A DNA stretch of 64,000 nt from the NCBI RefSeq assembly GCF_009711265.1, contig NZ_WMII01000002.1, forward strand, positions 248,001-312,000, in the 5' to 3' direction. Source of the DNA: Paracoccus shanxieyensis (GTDB lineage: Bacteria; Pseudomonadota; Alphaproteobacteria; Rhodobacterales; Rhodobacteraceae). A program made the position numbers and the translations under genes. Shown here one piece after another: positions 25,994-35,822 of this stretch (position 1 is the first letter of the stretch; each line of letters begins with the position of its first letter). Under the pieces are notes generated by a model. The model searched no databases. It saw only the letters and a program-made list of their open reading frames with translations, and was not told the origin of the DNA.

Positions 25994-27712
25994 TCAGGTG
26001 CGGATTCCCTTGAACCGCTCTTGCCAATCGTCGCGCTGATCGTCGCTGATCTTGGCAAACAGCACATCAGGGGTGGTAAACGCATGACCGGCGGGCAGCG
26101 TTTCCAGCGCGGCGCGGGCGTCAGCGGGCCAGTCGCGATCCGTGGTCTGCATCGCGGCCAGCATCGCATCCGCGGCAAAGGGGATGAAGGGCGCAGACAG
26201 CACCGCGTAAAGCCGGATCAGGTTCAGCCCAAGACGCACCTGCATGGCGGCGCGGGTCTCATCGGTCTTGATCGTGGTCCACGGTGCGGCGGATTGCAGA
26301 TATTCGTTGCCCAAGACCCAGATCGCCCGAAGCTCGGCGGCGGACTTGCGCACCTCCATATTGTTCATGAAGCCTTCATAGGCGCGGATGCGGGCGTCGA
26401 TGGCGTCGATCAGCGCCAACTCCTCGGGGCCGTATGCGCCGCCCTCGGGCACCACCTCGCCGAATTTCGAGCGGCAGAACTTGGTGATGCGGCTGACGAA
26501 ATTGCCCAGAACATCGGCCAGATCCTTGTTCACCGATTGCTGGAAATTGTCCCATGTGAATTCTGCATCGCCGGATTCGGGCGCGTGCGACAACAGCCAC
26601 CAGCGCCAGTAATCGGCGGGCAGGATCGACAGCGCCTGATCCATGAACACCCCGCGCCCTTGGCTGGTCGAGAACTGGCCGCCATCATAAGTCAGGTAGT
26701 TGAAGGACTTGATGTAATCGACCAGCTTCCAGGGCTCGGCCGAGCCCAGAATGGTGGCCGGGAAGCTGAGCGTATGGAACGGCACGTTATCCTTGCCCAT
26801 GAACTGGGTATAGGTCACGTCCTGGGCGCCTTCGTCCAGACGCCACCAGCGGCGCCACGCGGCATCGGGTTCGCCGCGCGCATCGGTGCATTCGGCGGTT
26901 CCGGCGATATATTCGATCGGGGCGTCGAACCAGACATAGAAGACCTTGCCCTCCATCCCCGGCCACGGCTGATCGCCCTTCTTGACCGGGATGCCCCAGT
27001 CCAGATCGCGGGTGATGCCCCGGTCCTGCAGCCCTTCGCCATCGTTCAGCCATTTCTTGGCGATCGAGGTGGTCAGGATCGGCCAGTCGGTCTTGCTGTC
27101 GATCCACGCCGCAAGCTGGTCGCGCATCCCGCGCTGGCGCAGATACAGATGCTTGGTCGAGCGCACTTCCAGATTGGTCGAGCCGCTGACCGCGCTGCGC
27201 GGATTGATCAGATCGGTCGGATCAAGCTGCTTGGTGCAGTTTTCGCATTGATCGCCGCGCGCCTTGTCATAGCCGCAATTCGGGCAGGTGCCCTCGATAT
27301 AGCGGTCGGGCAGGAAGCGGGCATCGTCGATGGAATAGATCTGGCTTTCCTCGACCTCGCGGATCCAGCCGTTTTCGTCCAGCTTTCCGGCGAAATGCTG
27401 GGTCAGGACGTGGTTGCGCTCGGACGAGGACCGCCCGAAATGGTCAAAGGACAGGCCGAAATCCGAGGCGATCTGTGCCTGCGTGGCGTGCATTTCCGCG
27501 CAATATTCCGCGACGGGCTTTCCGGCCTTCTTGGCGGCCAGTTCGGCGGGCGTTCCGTGTTCGTCGGTGGCGCAGATGAACATCACCTCGTGTCCGCGCT
27601 GGCGCTGATAGCGCGCGAACAGATCGGCGGGCAGCTGCGAGCCGACCAGATTGCCGAGATGCTTGATCCCGTTGATATAGGGAATCGCCGAGGTGATGAG
27701 ATGCCGGGCCAT
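25994..27712 (-). CDS. metG: Methionyl-tRNA synthetase
   Basis: 572 residues from ATG 27712 (AAGGA 8 bp before); the frame reaching 27811 gives an unlikely basic leader. Class I signature: [17 protein letters not shown] contains the HIGH-equivalent HLGN. The KMSKS-equivalent is [12 protein letters not shown], a clearly altered form seen in this subgroup. The zinc knuckle has [17 protein letters not shown] (about 140-160). The C-terminal dimerisation (EMAP-like) domain is absent, as in many Alphaproteobacteria. Confidence 0.95.
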   Translation of the reverse strand: MARHLITSAIPYINGIKHLGNLVGSQLPADLFARYQRQRGHEVMFICATDEHGTPAELAAKKAGKPVAEYCAEMHATQAQIASDFGLSFDHFGRSSSERNHVLTQHFAGKLDENGWIREVEESQIYSIDDARFLPDRYIEGTCPNCGYDKARGDQCENCTKQLDPTDLINPRSAVSGSTNLEVRSTKHLYLRQRGMRDQLAAWIDSKTDWPILTTSIAKKWLNDGEGLQDRGITRDLDWGIPVKKGDQPWPGMEGKVFYVWFDAPIEYIAGTAECTDARGEPDAAWRRWWRLDEGAQDVTYTQFMGKDNVPFHTLSFPATILGSAEPWKLVDYIKSFNYLTYDGGQFSTSQGRGVFMDQALSILPADYWRWWLLSHAPESGDAEFTWDNFQQSVNKDLADVLGNFVSRITKFCRSKFGEVVPEGGAYGPEELALIDAIDARIRAYEGFMNNMEVRKSAAELRAIWVLGNEYLQSAAPWTTIKTDETRAAMQVRLGLNLIRLYAVLSAPFIPFAADAMLAAMQTTDRDWPADARAALETLPAGHAFTTPDVLFAKISDDQRDDWQERFKGIRT

Positions 27713-27816
27713 GTTCGCGTCCTTCGTGGTCGGCGCCATGTCTAGCCGCGATGGGGCGCGATGGAAAGTGGCGCGAAATCGACGGTCGCGGGGACGCAAG
27801 CGCCCCGACATGGGGA

Positions 27817-28365
27817 TCAGTTGGGCAGAATGAAGCCCTGCACCGGGTATTGCGACCCAAGCTGACCCGGCACGCTTTCCAGCCGCACCATCGACCAGTC
27901 GTTATCCTTGGACACATCGACCGCCAGCATGTCGCGCGACACCTTGTTGCGCTGCCAGTTGGTGTGATCCAGCCGCACCTGACGATCCGACAGCATCTTG
28001 GACACGACGGCGACATGGCCGTTCGGGTTCTTGCGCGTGGCCGCAAAGCTCATGACCGAGCCGATCTGCGGCTGGTTGCTGCGGGTATAGCGGCCCTTGG
28101 CCTGCGCCCACCACGTCTTGGCATTACCGTAAAGGTCGATGCCCGACAGATCGCGGGCAAAGGGCACGCACCAGACGCGCTGGCCGCGGGTCTGCTTGCG
28201 CTCAACCTCAAGCAGAGCGTTGGTCAGGCGGTCTTCGGAAATGCGTCCGATGCTGATGTCGGATTTGGTCGAGATGCTGGCATGTTCGGTGGCGCAACCC
28301 GCCAGCGTCAGAACACACAAAGCCGAGATCGCACCAACGGCGCGAAGTTTTTTGATCGCGAACAT
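27817..28365 (-). CDS. CHAP-domain lipoprotein (amidase/endopeptidase-like)
   Basis: 182 residues from ATG 28365. Signal peptide with lipobox LTLAGC (Cys about 24). The CHAP domain follows: catalytic Cys in [14 protein letters not shown] (about 80) and His in [13 protein letters not shown] (about 130), with the internal [11 protein letters not shown] typical of these hydrolases. It probably cleaves murein peptides in the periplasm. The upstream frame to 28437 has no ribosome binding site. Confidence 0.8.
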   Translation of the reverse strand: MFAIKKLRAVGAISALCVLTLAGCATEHASISTKSDISIGRISEDRLTNALLEVERKQTRGQRVWCVPFARDLSGIDLYGNAKTWWAQAKGRYTRSNQPQIGSVMSFAATRKNPNGHVAVVSKMLSDRQVRLDHTNWQRNKVSRDMLAVDVSKDNDWSMVRLESVPGQLGSQYPVQGFILPN

Positions 28366-28441
28366 GAAGGGGCTTCTCGCCTTGACTATCCCGTCCGCAT
28401 CCCTAGCAGTTGTGTCTTTTTTATCGCAACCACACAATCTG

Positions 28442-28455
28442 TGACGGATCCGTCA
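28442..28455. promoter_or_regulatory. 14-bp perfect palindrome in a divergent promoter region
   Basis: TGACGGATCCGTCA lies in the 209-bp gap between the CHAP lipoprotein (minus) and the membrane protein (plus), about 77 bp from the former start and 120 bp from the latter. It has the form of a dimeric repressor site. No regulator gene is adjacent. Confidence 0.4.
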
Positions 28456-28574
28456 TCGGCGGGAACCTGCCGGAAAGCTTGATTTCCACACGACCGTTCG
28501 GTAATTCTGCGCGTCTTGACGTTTTTACGACAGCCGCCCAGCCGTCGAAAGCGCCGCCCAAGCAGGAGCCCGCC

Positions 28575-29339
28575 ATGATCCGCCAGCAAAAGCTGACCCC
28601 CTCATTCACCTTCGCTTTGGTGGCCGGCACGACGCTGACCTTTCTGGCCGTCGATCTGACCCTGCATGACAACGTGCGCGAGATCTTCAAGGAAGGGCAT
28701 ACGATCGAGCTGATGTCGGCGGTGCTGCCCATCGCCACGGCGCTGCTGTGGTTCGCCGCAGGGGCCGATGACCGGCAGGGCAGGCAGTGGCATCTGCCGG
28801 TGATCCTGCTGCTGATGGCCCTGCGCGAGATGGACATGGACAAGCGCCTGACCAGCGAAGGCATCCTGCAATTGCGGCTTTACAGCGGGCCCTCGCCACT
28901 GGTCGAAAAGCTGGCCGGGCTGGCCATCGTCGCGCTGATCCTGATCTGCGGCTGGCGTCTGCTGCGCATCACCGTGCCGCGGATGCTGGCGGGGCTGCGC
29001 GCGGGCAGGGCGGCAAGCTGGCTGTCGCTGCTGGCCGGTATCAGCATCGTCGTCGCCAAAACGCTGGACGGGGCCGACCGCAAGCTGGCGGGCTTTGGCA
29101 TCACGCTGGACCCGGCGCTTGGCGTGGCATTCGGCCGGGTCGAGGAGGCGCTGGAACTGGCCGCCATGGTCATGCTGTTGCAGGCGCTGGTCTATTTCCT
29201 GCGCGATCAGGCGCGGCGGCAGGCTAGCGCCTTGCGCAGCACATCGGCCACGCGGTCGCTGCAGGGGCGCGCGCCGTCGAAAACCTCGGACAGCGGCACC
29301 CATGCCGCGTCCAGCGCATCGTCCGCCGCCGCAGGCTGA
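28575..29339 (+). CDS. Membrane protein of unknown function
   Basis: 254 residues from ATG 28575 (AGCAGGAG before). About five hydrophobic segments: residues 11-30, 45-62, a weak one near 75-85, 112-130, 150-170 and 200-217. I do not recognise the family. The last 45 residues (after DQARRQ) are Ser/Ala/Arg-rich and antisense to the Nudix gene, overlapping it by 133 bp, so this tail may be a read-through past a lost stop. Confidence 0.65.
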   Translation: MIRQQKLTPSFTFALVAGTTLTFLAVDLTLHDNVREIFKEGHTIELMSAVLPIATALLWFAAGADDRQGRQWHLPVILLLMALREMDMDKRLTSEGILQLRLYSGPSPLVEKLAGLAIVALILICGWRLLRITVPRMLAGLRAGRAASWLSLLAGISIVVAKTLDGADRKLAGFGITLDPALGVAFGRVEEALELAAMVMLLQALVYFLRDQARRQASALRSTSATRSLQGRAPSKTSDSGTHAASSASSAAAG

Positions 29340-29626
29340 CCCGACACAAAGGCGCACAGCACCGCCGCCAGCAGGAAATGAAACCGAAGGGCGCCATCCG
29401 CCCCGCGTTCGATCACGTCGATATTGTCCAGATAGGCCAGCGGGCGGGCGATGACGCCGGTTTCCTCGGCCAGTTCGCGGGCGGCGGCCTCCAGCGCGGT
29501 TTCCCCCGGCTCGACATGGCCGCCGGGAAAGCCCCACAGCCCGGCATCGGGCGGATTGCGGCGCTGGACCAGCAACACGCGGTCACCGTCCAGCACGACC
29601 GCCAGCGCGGCAAGGCGCGGCAGCAT
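29207..29626 (-). CDS. Nudix hydrolase
   Basis: 139 residues. The Nudix box is complete: GGHVEPGETALEAAARELAE followed by ETG (about 36-58), which binds the metal for pyrophosphate hydrolysis. A typical N-terminal strand AALAVVLDGDRVLLVQRR precedes it. The protein is of the ADP-ribose/NTP pyrophosphatase size class; the substrate cannot be told. It begins 12 bp downstream of gcrA. Confidence 0.92.
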   Translation of the reverse strand: MLPRLAALAVVLDGDRVLLVQRRNPPDAGLWGFPGGHVEPGETALEAAARELAEETGVIARPLAYLDNIDVIERGADGALRFHFLLAAVLCAFVSGQPAAADDALDAAWVPLSEVFDGARPCSDRVADVLRKALACRRA

Positions 29627-29638
29627 CAGCGCGCGCGC

Positions 29639-30259
29639 TCAGCGACGGCGGTCGCGGCGCGAGCTCATGGGCTGGAAGGCGACGCCGACATGCGCCTCGC
29701 AATAGGGTTTGCCCGCGACCGAGGGCAGGCCGCAGAACCAGAACTTGTCCGTCGCGGGATCGCCGATCGGCCATTTGCAGGTGCGTTCGGTCAGATCCAT
29801 CAGCGTCAGCTTGCGGGCGCGCTTTTCAACCTCGCGGACCGAGGCCAGCGCCTCGGGGCTGATCTCGTTGGCCGAGGGCTGCGGCGGCAGCGGCTGGCCT
29901 GCGGGCACGATGGGGCGGCGGTTGAAGTTCACCGCCTGTGGTGCGGGCGCGGGCGCAGGTTCGGGCTGCGGCGCGGCGGCTGCGGCGGGCTTCGGCGCCG
30001 GTTCGGGCTTCGGGGCCGGCTCCGGCTTCGGTTCGGGCGCGGCGGCCGCAGCGGGGGCGGGCGCGGGCTTCACCTCGGGCGCGGCGGGGGCCGCCGCTTC
30101 GCTGCCGTCTTCGGCGCGGTTCGACAGGCCAAGGCGGTGCACCTTGCCGATCACGGCATTGCGGGTGACGCCGCCCAGTTCCTTGGCGATCTGGCTGGCC
30201 GACTGGCCGTCGGCCCACATGCGTTTCAGCGTCTCGACGCGCTCATCGGTCCAGGACAT
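29639..30259 (-). CDS. gcrA: Cell cycle regulator GcrA
   Basis: 206 residues from ATG 30259 (AAAGG 8 bp before). GcrA binds sigma-70 holoenzyme and DNA near methylated GANTC sites and activates many promoters. The N-terminal helix-turn-helix is SWTDERVETLKRMWADGQSA then KELGGVTRNAVIGKVHRLGL. A 60-residue linker of Ala/Pro/Glu/Lys repeats follows, then the C-terminal sigma-binding domain with TLMDLTERTCKWPIGDPAT and FCGLPSVAGKPYCEAHVGVA. It is the partner of CcrM encoded 16 kb away. Confidence 0.95.
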   Translation of the reverse strand: MSWTDERVETLKRMWADGQSASQIAKELGGVTRNAVIGKVHRLGLSNRAEDGSEAAAPAAPEVKPAPAPAAAAAPEPKPEPAPKPEPAPKPAAAAAPQPEPAPAPAPQAVNFNRRPIVPAGQPLPPQPSANEISPEALASVREVEKRARKLTLMDLTERTCKWPIGDPATDKFWFCGLPSVAGKPYCEAHVGVAFQPMSSRRDRRR

Positions 30260-30389
30260 GGCTTGCCTTTCCTGCATCCGGGCCTACCCGGTGCTTCTTC
30301 GTTCAGTGGCTTCAATTCCGCAGAGCCCGGCCTTAGAACCGGGGATAGCCAGATTTACCTGCCCGAACCCGTAATTTCAAGGAGCGCAG

Positions 30390-31205
30390 ATGCAAACCAG
30401 TCAGCCCGGCTTTCGTCAGATGGGCGTGCGTCGCTTTGGCCGTGTCAACTGGCTGGGCCTGTATACCCTGACCCGGCGCGAGATCATGCGCTTCATGAAT
30501 GTCTGGCAGCAGACGATCTTTGCGCCGCTGATGACCTCGGCGCTGTTCGTGGTGATCTTTGCCTTGGCGCTGGGGCAGAATCGCGGTGCGGTGATGGGGC
30601 TGCCTTATCTGGCGTTTCTGGGTCCGGGCATCCTGATGATGACGGTGATCCAGAATGCCTTCGCCAACACCTCGTCCAGCATGATCTCGGCCAAGATGCA
30701 GGGCAATATCGTCGACACGCTGATGCCGCCGCTATCTGCCGCCGAGATCCTGACCGGCTATCTGCTGGGCGCGCTGGTCCGGGCGCTGATCATCGCGATG
30801 GCGATTGCGGCGGGCATGGCGCTGGTGATCGGGCAGGGCATCGCGCATCCGCTATGGGCGCTGGCCTTCGTGGTGCTGGGCGCGGCCTTGATGGGCGGGC
30901 TTGGGCTCTTGGGCGGCATCGTGGCGCAGAAATTCGACCAGATGGCGGCCATCACCAATTTCATCGTGACGCCGCTGTCCTTTCTGTCGGGCACCTTCTA
31001 TTCGGTCGAGGCGCTGCCCCCCGCCTTCCGTGTGCTGGCGCATTGGAACCCGATCTTCTATCTGATCGACGGCGCGCGCTATGGCATCGCGGGCGTGTCG
31101 GACGCGCCGCCCCTGCGCGGGCTGCTGGTCTGCCTGCTGGCCGTGGCGGTTGTGCTTTATGTCGCGTGGCGCTGGCTGAAGACCGGCTATCGGATGAAGC
31201 CCTGA
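30390..31205 (+). CDS. ABC-2 type transporter permease (no adjacent ATPase)
   Basis: 271 residues, ribosome binding site AAGGAGCGCAG. Six hydrophobic helices are visible from residue 45 on, with the conserved ABC-2 motifs LAFLGPGILMMTVIQNAF and FIVTPLSFLSGTFYSVEALP, then HWNPIFYLIDGARYGIAG. It closely follows the YadH/DrrB pattern. No ATPase gene lies next to it; a homologous permease with its ATPase is at 60948-62647, so sharing of that ATPase is conceivable. Confidence 0.88.
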   Translation: MQTSQPGFRQMGVRRFGRVNWLGLYTLTRREIMRFMNVWQQTIFAPLMTSALFVVIFALALGQNRGAVMGLPYLAFLGPGILMMTVIQNAFANTSSSMISAKMQGNIVDTLMPPLSAAEILTGYLLGALVRALIIAMAIAAGMALVIGQGIAHPLWALAFVVLGAALMGGLGLLGGIVAQKFDQMAAITNFIVTPLSFLSGTFYSVEALPPAFRVLAHWNPIFYLIDGARYGIAGVSDAPPLRGLLVCLLAVAVVLYVAWRWLKTGYRMKP

Positions 31206-31378
31206 CGCCCGCTCGGAAAGCCGTTGCGCGGGCCTTTCATCCGCGCTACCTAGGCGGCATGATCGTTCGGATTGCTCATATCGCCCGTCCCCGACGTTGA
31301 TCCGTTCAACGTCCGATCCCGCCTGCCTTCATCGTTGGTGCCGCGTCACGCGGCCGTTTCCAGCCATAGGACCATTCC

Positions 31379-32548
31379 ATGATTTCGCACGTCCTGCCGA
31401 CCTATAGCCGCGCCGATCTTGCCTTTGAAAAGGGCGAGGGCGCATGGGCCATCGCGACGGATGGAACCCGATATCTGGATCTTGGCGCGGGCATTGCCGT
31501 GAACGCGCTGGGTCATGCCAATCCCGATCTGGTCGCGGCGCTGACCGAACAGGCGGGCCGGATCTGGCATGTCTCGAACCTGTATCACATTCCGCAACAG
31601 GAACAGCTTGCGGATCTGCTGGTCGAACACACCTTTGCCGACACCGCCTTCATCACCAATTCCGGCACCGAAGCCGCCGAACTGGCGATCAAGATGGCCC
31701 GGAAATACTGGTATGAAAAAGCCGAGGACCGCATCGAGATCCTGACCTTCGAGGGCGCGTTCCATGGCCGCTCGACCGGGGCGATCGCGGCGGCGGGTTC
31801 GGAAAAGATGGTCAAGGGCTTCGGTCCGCTGATGCCGGGCTTTCGCCAGTTGCCATGGGCCGACATGGCGGCGCTGAAAGCCGCGATCAGCGACAAGACC
31901 GCCGCCGTCATGCTGGAACCCGTGCAGGGCGAAGGCGGCATCCGTCCGCTGGCCGACGAGGATCTGCGCCTGATCCGCGAGCTGTGCGACCAGACCGGCG
32001 CGCTGCTGATCCTTGACGAAGTGCAATGCGGTATGGGCCGGACGGGCAAGCTGTTCGCGCATGAATATGCGGGCATCACGCCGGATATCATGATGGTCGC
32101 CAAGGGCATCGGCGGCGGCTTCCCGCTGGGCGCGGTGCTGGCCACGGAAAAGGCCGCGGCAGGCATGGTTGTGGGCTCGCACGGGTCGACCTATGGTGGC
32201 AATCCGCTGGCCTGTGCGGTCGGCGTCCGCGTCATGCAGATCATCGCCGATCCCGCCTTTCTGGCCGAGGTGAACCGCAAGGGCGCGCTGCTGCGCCAGA
32301 AGCTGGAAGGGCTGGTGGCAAGCCATCCCGACATCTTCGAGAGCGTGCGCGGGCAGGGGCTGATGCTGGGGCTGAAATGCCGGATCGCGCCGGGTGATCT
32401 GGTCAAGGCGGGCTATGCCGAACACATCCTGACGGTTCCGGCGGCGGACAATACCCTGCGCCTGCTGCCGCCGCTGAACATCACCGACGATGAGATCGGC
32501 GAGGCGGTGGCCCGGCTGGACCGGGCTGCCGGCAGGCTTGATGGATAG
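31379..32548 (+). CDS. argD: Acetylornithine aminotransferase
   Basis: 389 residues. ArgD converts N-acetylglutamate semialdehyde to N-acetylornithine with PLP. Motifs of class III aminotransferases: NSGTEAAELAIKMARKYW (about 98), EGAFHGRSTGAIAAAGS (about 127), LLILDEVQCGMGRTGKLFAH (about 207) and the PLP lysine in MMVAKGIGGGFPLGA (about 242). Its last codons overlap the GNAT gene by 8 bp, forming an argD-GNAT-argF cluster. Confidence 0.95.
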   Translation: MISHVLPTYSRADLAFEKGEGAWAIATDGTRYLDLGAGIAVNALGHANPDLVAALTEQAGRIWHVSNLYHIPQQEQLADLLVEHTFADTAFITNSGTEAAELAIKMARKYWYEKAEDRIEILTFEGAFHGRSTGAIAAAGSEKMVKGFGPLMPGFRQLPWADMAALKAAISDKTAAVMLEPVQGEGGIRPLADEDLRLIRELCDQTGALLILDEVQCGMGRTGKLFAHEYAGITPDIMMVAKGIGGGFPLGAVLATEKAAAGMVVGSHGSTYGGNPLACAVGVRVMQIIADPAFLAEVNRKGALLRQKLEGLVASHPDIFESVRGQGLMLGLKCRIAPGDLVKAGYAEHILTVPAADNTLRLLPPLNITDDEIGEAVARLDRAAGRLDG

Positions 32549-33017
32549 GATCGGCTTCCGGCCCGTCGCGCGCGCCGATCTTCCCATGCTGGAAGGCTGG
32601 CTGCACGATCCCCGCGTCACCCCATGGTGGCGCGGGCCCGAGGCGCAACTGGCCGGGATCGAGGACGATCTGGACGAACCCGTCATGCGGCAATGGCTGG
32701 CGATGCTGAACGACCAGCCCGCCGCCTATGCGCAATTCTATCCCGCACATCACTGGAAAGCCCCCGAATTTCTGGGCCTTCCGGCAAATGCGCTGGCCAT
32801 CGACTGCTTTTCCGGCCCCGACGGCTTTGGGCATGGCGCGGCATGGATCGCCGCTTTGGCCGAACGGCTGCTGGTCGAAACCCCGGTGCTGGTCATCGAC
32901 CCCGAACCTGCGAACCTGCGCGCGATCCGCGCCTATGCCAAGGCGGGCTTTGCGGGCGAGGCGCTGCGCCCTGCCGAAGACGGCACCATGGTGCGCATCA
33001 TGACGCGCCACCGATGA
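32541..33017 (+). CDS. GNAT-family N-acetyltransferase
   Basis: 158 residues from ATG 32541, overlapping argD by 8 bp. The pattern resembles AAC(6')-like GNATs: GFRPVARADLPMLEGWLHDP at the start, CoA-binding region GFGHGAAWIAALAERLL and VIDPEPANLRAIRAYAKAGF at the end. The acetyl acceptor is unknown. Its position between argD and argF suggests an amino acid or amine substrate, but drug acetylation cannot be excluded. Confidence 0.85.
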   Translation: MDRIGFRPVARADLPMLEGWLHDPRVTPWWRGPEAQLAGIEDDLDEPVMRQWLAMLNDQPAAYAQFYPAHHWKAPEFLGLPANALAIDCFSGPDGFGHGAAWIAALAERLLVETPVLVIDPEPANLRAIRAYAKAGFAGEALRPAEDGTMVRIMTRHR

Positions 33018-33116
33018 CGGCAAAACGCGCAAATGCCCCATGAAATGCCGGGCCGGGCCTTGACCTTCCGCAGGCAAACCGGCTTCCTTGCCCGATCAAT
33101 CCGAAAGACGTGAAGA

Positions 33117-34043
33117 ATGAACAGTTTCCTCGACATCCACACCACCGACAAGGCAGCCTTGCGCGGCATGATCGACAATGCCCGCCGCATGAAGGATGCC
33201 CGCGCCGGACAGCCCAAGGGGGCGCTGGATGGCGAATTGCCGCTGAAGAACCGCATGGTGGCGCTGATCTTTGAAAAGCCCTCGACCCGCACGCGCGTCA
33301 GCTTCGATCTGGGCGTGCGTCAGATGGGCGGGCAGACAATGGTGCTGTCGGGCAAGGAAATGCAGCTGGGCCACGGCGAAACCATCGCCGACACGGCCCG
33401 CGTGCTGTCGCGCTATGTCGATCTGATCATGATCCGCACCTTCGAGGAAGCGACGCTCTTGGAAATGGCGGAACATGCCACCGTGCCCGTCATCAACGGG
33501 CTGACGAACCGCACGCATCCCTGTCAGATCATGGCCGATGTCATGACCTTCGAGGAACATCGCGGCCCCATCGCCGGGCGCAAGGTGGTCTGGTCGGGCG
33601 ACGGCAACAATGTCTGCGCCTCGATGATCCATGCGGCGGGTCAGTTCGGTTATGATTTCACCTTCACCGGCCCCTCGACGCTGGACCCCGAGGCCGAGGC
33701 TCTGGCCTTTGCCCGCGCGCAAGGCGTGAATGCCGTGATCGAGCGTGATCCGGCGCTGGCGGTGCAGGGTGCCGATCTGGTGGTGACGGATACTTGGGTC
33801 TCGATGCATGATCCGCAATCCGCGCGCGAGCGGCGCCACAACCAGTTGCGCGGCTATCAGGTGAATGCCGCGCTGATGGCGCAGGCCAAGCCCGAGGCGT
33901 TGTTCATGCATTGCCTGCCCGCGCATCGCGATGATGAGGTCACCAGCGAGGTGATGGACGGCCCGAACTCGGTCATCTTCGACGAGGCGGAAAACCGGCT
34001 GCACGCGCAAAAGGCCATCATGCGCTGGTGTCTGAACACCTGA
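33117..34043 (+). CDS. argF: Ornithine carbamoyltransferase
   Basis: 308 residues. ArgF joins carbamoyl phosphate and ornithine to citrulline. Carbamoyl phosphate site: [15 protein letters not shown] (about 53) and [12 protein letters not shown] (about 130). The ornithine/catalytic loop is [17 protein letters not shown] (about 263). All three are intact. It lies 99 bp after the GNAT gene and completes the local arginine cluster. Confidence 0.96.
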   Translation: MNSFLDIHTTDKAALRGMIDNARRMKDARAGQPKGALDGELPLKNRMVALIFEKPSTRTRVSFDLGVRQMGGQTMVLSGKEMQLGHGETIADTARVLSRYVDLIMIRTFEEATLLEMAEHATVPVINGLTNRTHPCQIMADVMTFEEHRGPIAGRKVVWSGDGNNVCASMIHAAGQFGYDFTFTGPSTLDPEAEALAFARAQGVNAVIERDPALAVQGADLVVTDTWVSMHDPQSARERRHNQLRGYQVNAALMAQAKPEALFMHCLPAHRDDEVTSEVMDGPNSVIFDEAENRLHAQKAIMRWCLNT

Positions 34044-34442
34044 GCCGCCGGGCAGCCACGCAGCCTTGGCAGCCGTTCGGGGCCAAGGCGGTCTGCCGGT
34101 GCGCGATCACGCCGGCTCTGGCTGTGACGTGGTGGGCGAAAGGTGCGGCGTTTTATCGCGACGATCACCGCGCGAGGCGGGATTGCGCAATATCTGGCCG
34201 CAGCGGATAAGTCTGCATCCGGTCACGCCGTATCCAGTAGCCAGATGAGCCCGCCTTTGGTCGGGCCTGCTGATGAAACCAAAGCCGTCTGCCCCGTTCC
34301 CAATGCGCAAGCCTCTGGTCAGTCCGCGACCGACCAGTCTGCGGGGGCCACGGCGGTGCCGCCGTGACGCCCCGGACAAAACCGCGCCGGTGCGACCATG
34401 CGGGAAGGCCCGCCCCGGATCTGGGGCGGGCCTTTGCTTGGC
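34044..34442. other. 399-bp intergenic region between argF and the HlyD gene
   Basis: The two genes converge on this gap. It contains a strong terminator at 34405-34434 and a second GC hairpin at 34349-34366 (CACGGCGG-TG-CCGCCGTG). Several 60-100 codon frames cross it, but none has a ribosome binding site or a recognisable product. I see no gene. Confidence 0.6.
34405..34434. terminator. Rho-independent terminator of the hlyD-type gene
   Basis: AAGGCCCGCCCC (34405-34416), loop GGATCT, GGGGCGGGCCTT (34423-34434): a 12-bp perfect stem 8 bp past the stop of the minus-strand adaptor gene. On the plus strand it is followed by TGCTT, so it could also stop argF transcripts. Confidence 0.75.
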
Positions 34443-35822
34443 TCAGTTCTCGCGGAAGGCGCGGGTGAAGTAATCGCTGAGCGGCTTGATCAGATAGGCA
34501 AACGGGCTGCGTTCGCCGGTCTGGATATAGATCTCGACCGGCATCCCCGGCACCAGCGCCAGATTGCCCAGCTTGGCCAGCTGTTCGGGCGGGATCGTCA
34601 CCTCGGCCCGGTAATAGCTGGCATGGGTCGTCTGGTCGATCAGCGTATCGGGCGACACGCGGCTGAGCACGCCGTCGATCTCGGGCGTCGTGCGCGATGA
34701 GAAGGCCGAGAAGCGCAGCACGACCTCCTGGCCCGGCTGGATTTCGTCGATATTGATCGGCGAGACGCGCGCGGCGATCACCAGCGGGCGGTCCTGCGGT
34801 ATGATATAGACGATGGGATCGGCGGGGCGGATGACCGAGCGCGGGGTGGTGACCTGCAATTCCTGCACGATCCCCGATACCGGCGAGCGGATCTCCAGCC
34901 GCGAGACCTGTTCGATCAGCCCGCGCCGACGCTCGGCCAGCTCCAGCTCGCGATAGCCCAGATCGCGCAGTTCGGTTTCGGCCTGCTCGCGATAGGTGGC
35001 GGTCTTTTCCAGCCGCGACAGGTCGATTTCGGCAAGCTGGGTTTCCGCCTCGGCGCGCCCGGCGGTGGTCTGCCCGATCGAGCCGTCCAGCCGTGCGGCC
35101 TCGCGTTCCAGGGCCAGCACGCGCGGCGCCTGCGCCAGACCCTTTTCCAGCAGCGAGCGTTGGTCGCGCAATTCCTGCCCGATGAAATCGCGCTGCTGCT
35201 GCAAGGCACGGCCCTGCGCGTCGATGCCGCTGATCTGCGAGCGGACCTGATCGCCCTGTTTGGCAAGCTGGCCCAAGGATTGCGACAGCGTGTCCAGCCG
35301 GGCGTGGAACAGGCTGGCCTGACCGTCCATCACCGCCTGCAATTGCGGGTGATCCTTGACGGCGGACAGGATTTCATCGGGGAAGGTGATGGTCTTGCTG
35401 TCGGCCCGCTCGGCCTCCAGCCGGCCACGGCGGGCCAGAATTTCGTAATACTGCCCCTCGACGATGGCCAGTTCGGTGTTCAGCAACGTGCCGTCCAGCC
35501 TGACCAGCGGCTGGCCCGCGGTGACGGTTTCGCCTTCGTGGATCAGGATGTCCTGCACGACACCGCCATCGGGATGCTGCACGACCTGACGGCGCTGCTC
35601 GACCTCGACCTGACCCGAGGCGACGACGGCCCCGGCGATCCGTGCGGTGACGGCCCAAAGCCCGAACCCGCCGATCAGCAGGACCAGCGCGACAAGCCCA
35701 AGAATGATCGCGCCACGCGCTGACCATTCCGGGCGTCTGGGCGGCGGGGCCGGGGGCGTCATCGGTTTCGGATCGGCGGTCACGACTTCGACCGGCGCAA
35801 GATGCGGGCGGGGATCGGTCAT
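34443..35822 (-). CDS. Type I secretion periplasmic adaptor (HlyD/PrtE family)
   Basis: 459 residues from ATG 35822, overlapping the ABC gene stop (ATGA). A Pro-rich cytoplasmic tail is followed by one membrane helix ([20 protein letters not shown], about 36-55), the lipoyl-like half motif [20 protein letters not shown], a long coiled-coil region (about 130-300) and the beta-barrel part with [20 protein letters not shown]. The last block [20 protein letters not shown] then [15 protein letters not shown] is the HlyD C-terminal signature. Confidence 0.93.
   Translation of the reverse strand: MTDPRPHLAPVEVVTADPKPMTPPAPPPRRPEWSARGAIILGLVALVLLIGGFGLWAVTARIAGAVVASGQVEVEQRRQVVQHPDGGVVQDILIHEGETVTAGQPLVRLDGTLLNTELAIVEGQYYEILARRGRLEAERADSKTITFPDEILSAVKDHPQLQAVMDGQASLFHARLDTLSQSLGQLAKQGDQVRSQISGIDAQGRALQQQRDFIGQELRDQRSLLEKGLAQAPRVLALEREAARLDGSIGQTTAGRAEAETQLAEIDLSRLEKTATYREQAETELRDLGYRELELAERRRGLIEQVSRLEIRSPVSGIVQELQVTTPRSVIRPADPIVYIIPQDRPLVIAARVSPINIDEIQPGQEVVLRFSAFSSRTTPEIDGVLSRVSPDTLIDQTTHASYYRAEVTIPPEQLAKLGNLALVPGMPVEIYIQTGERSPFAYLIKPLSDYFTRAFREN

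Noticed and set aside
30390..31205. Recent duplication of the permease at 61886-62647
   Set aside because: They share ABC-2 motifs only; overall sequences differ too much for a recent copy.
33018..33116. Arginine-responsive leader or riboswitch before argF
   Set aside because: The 99-bp spacer shows no stable hairpin series or known riboswitch core.
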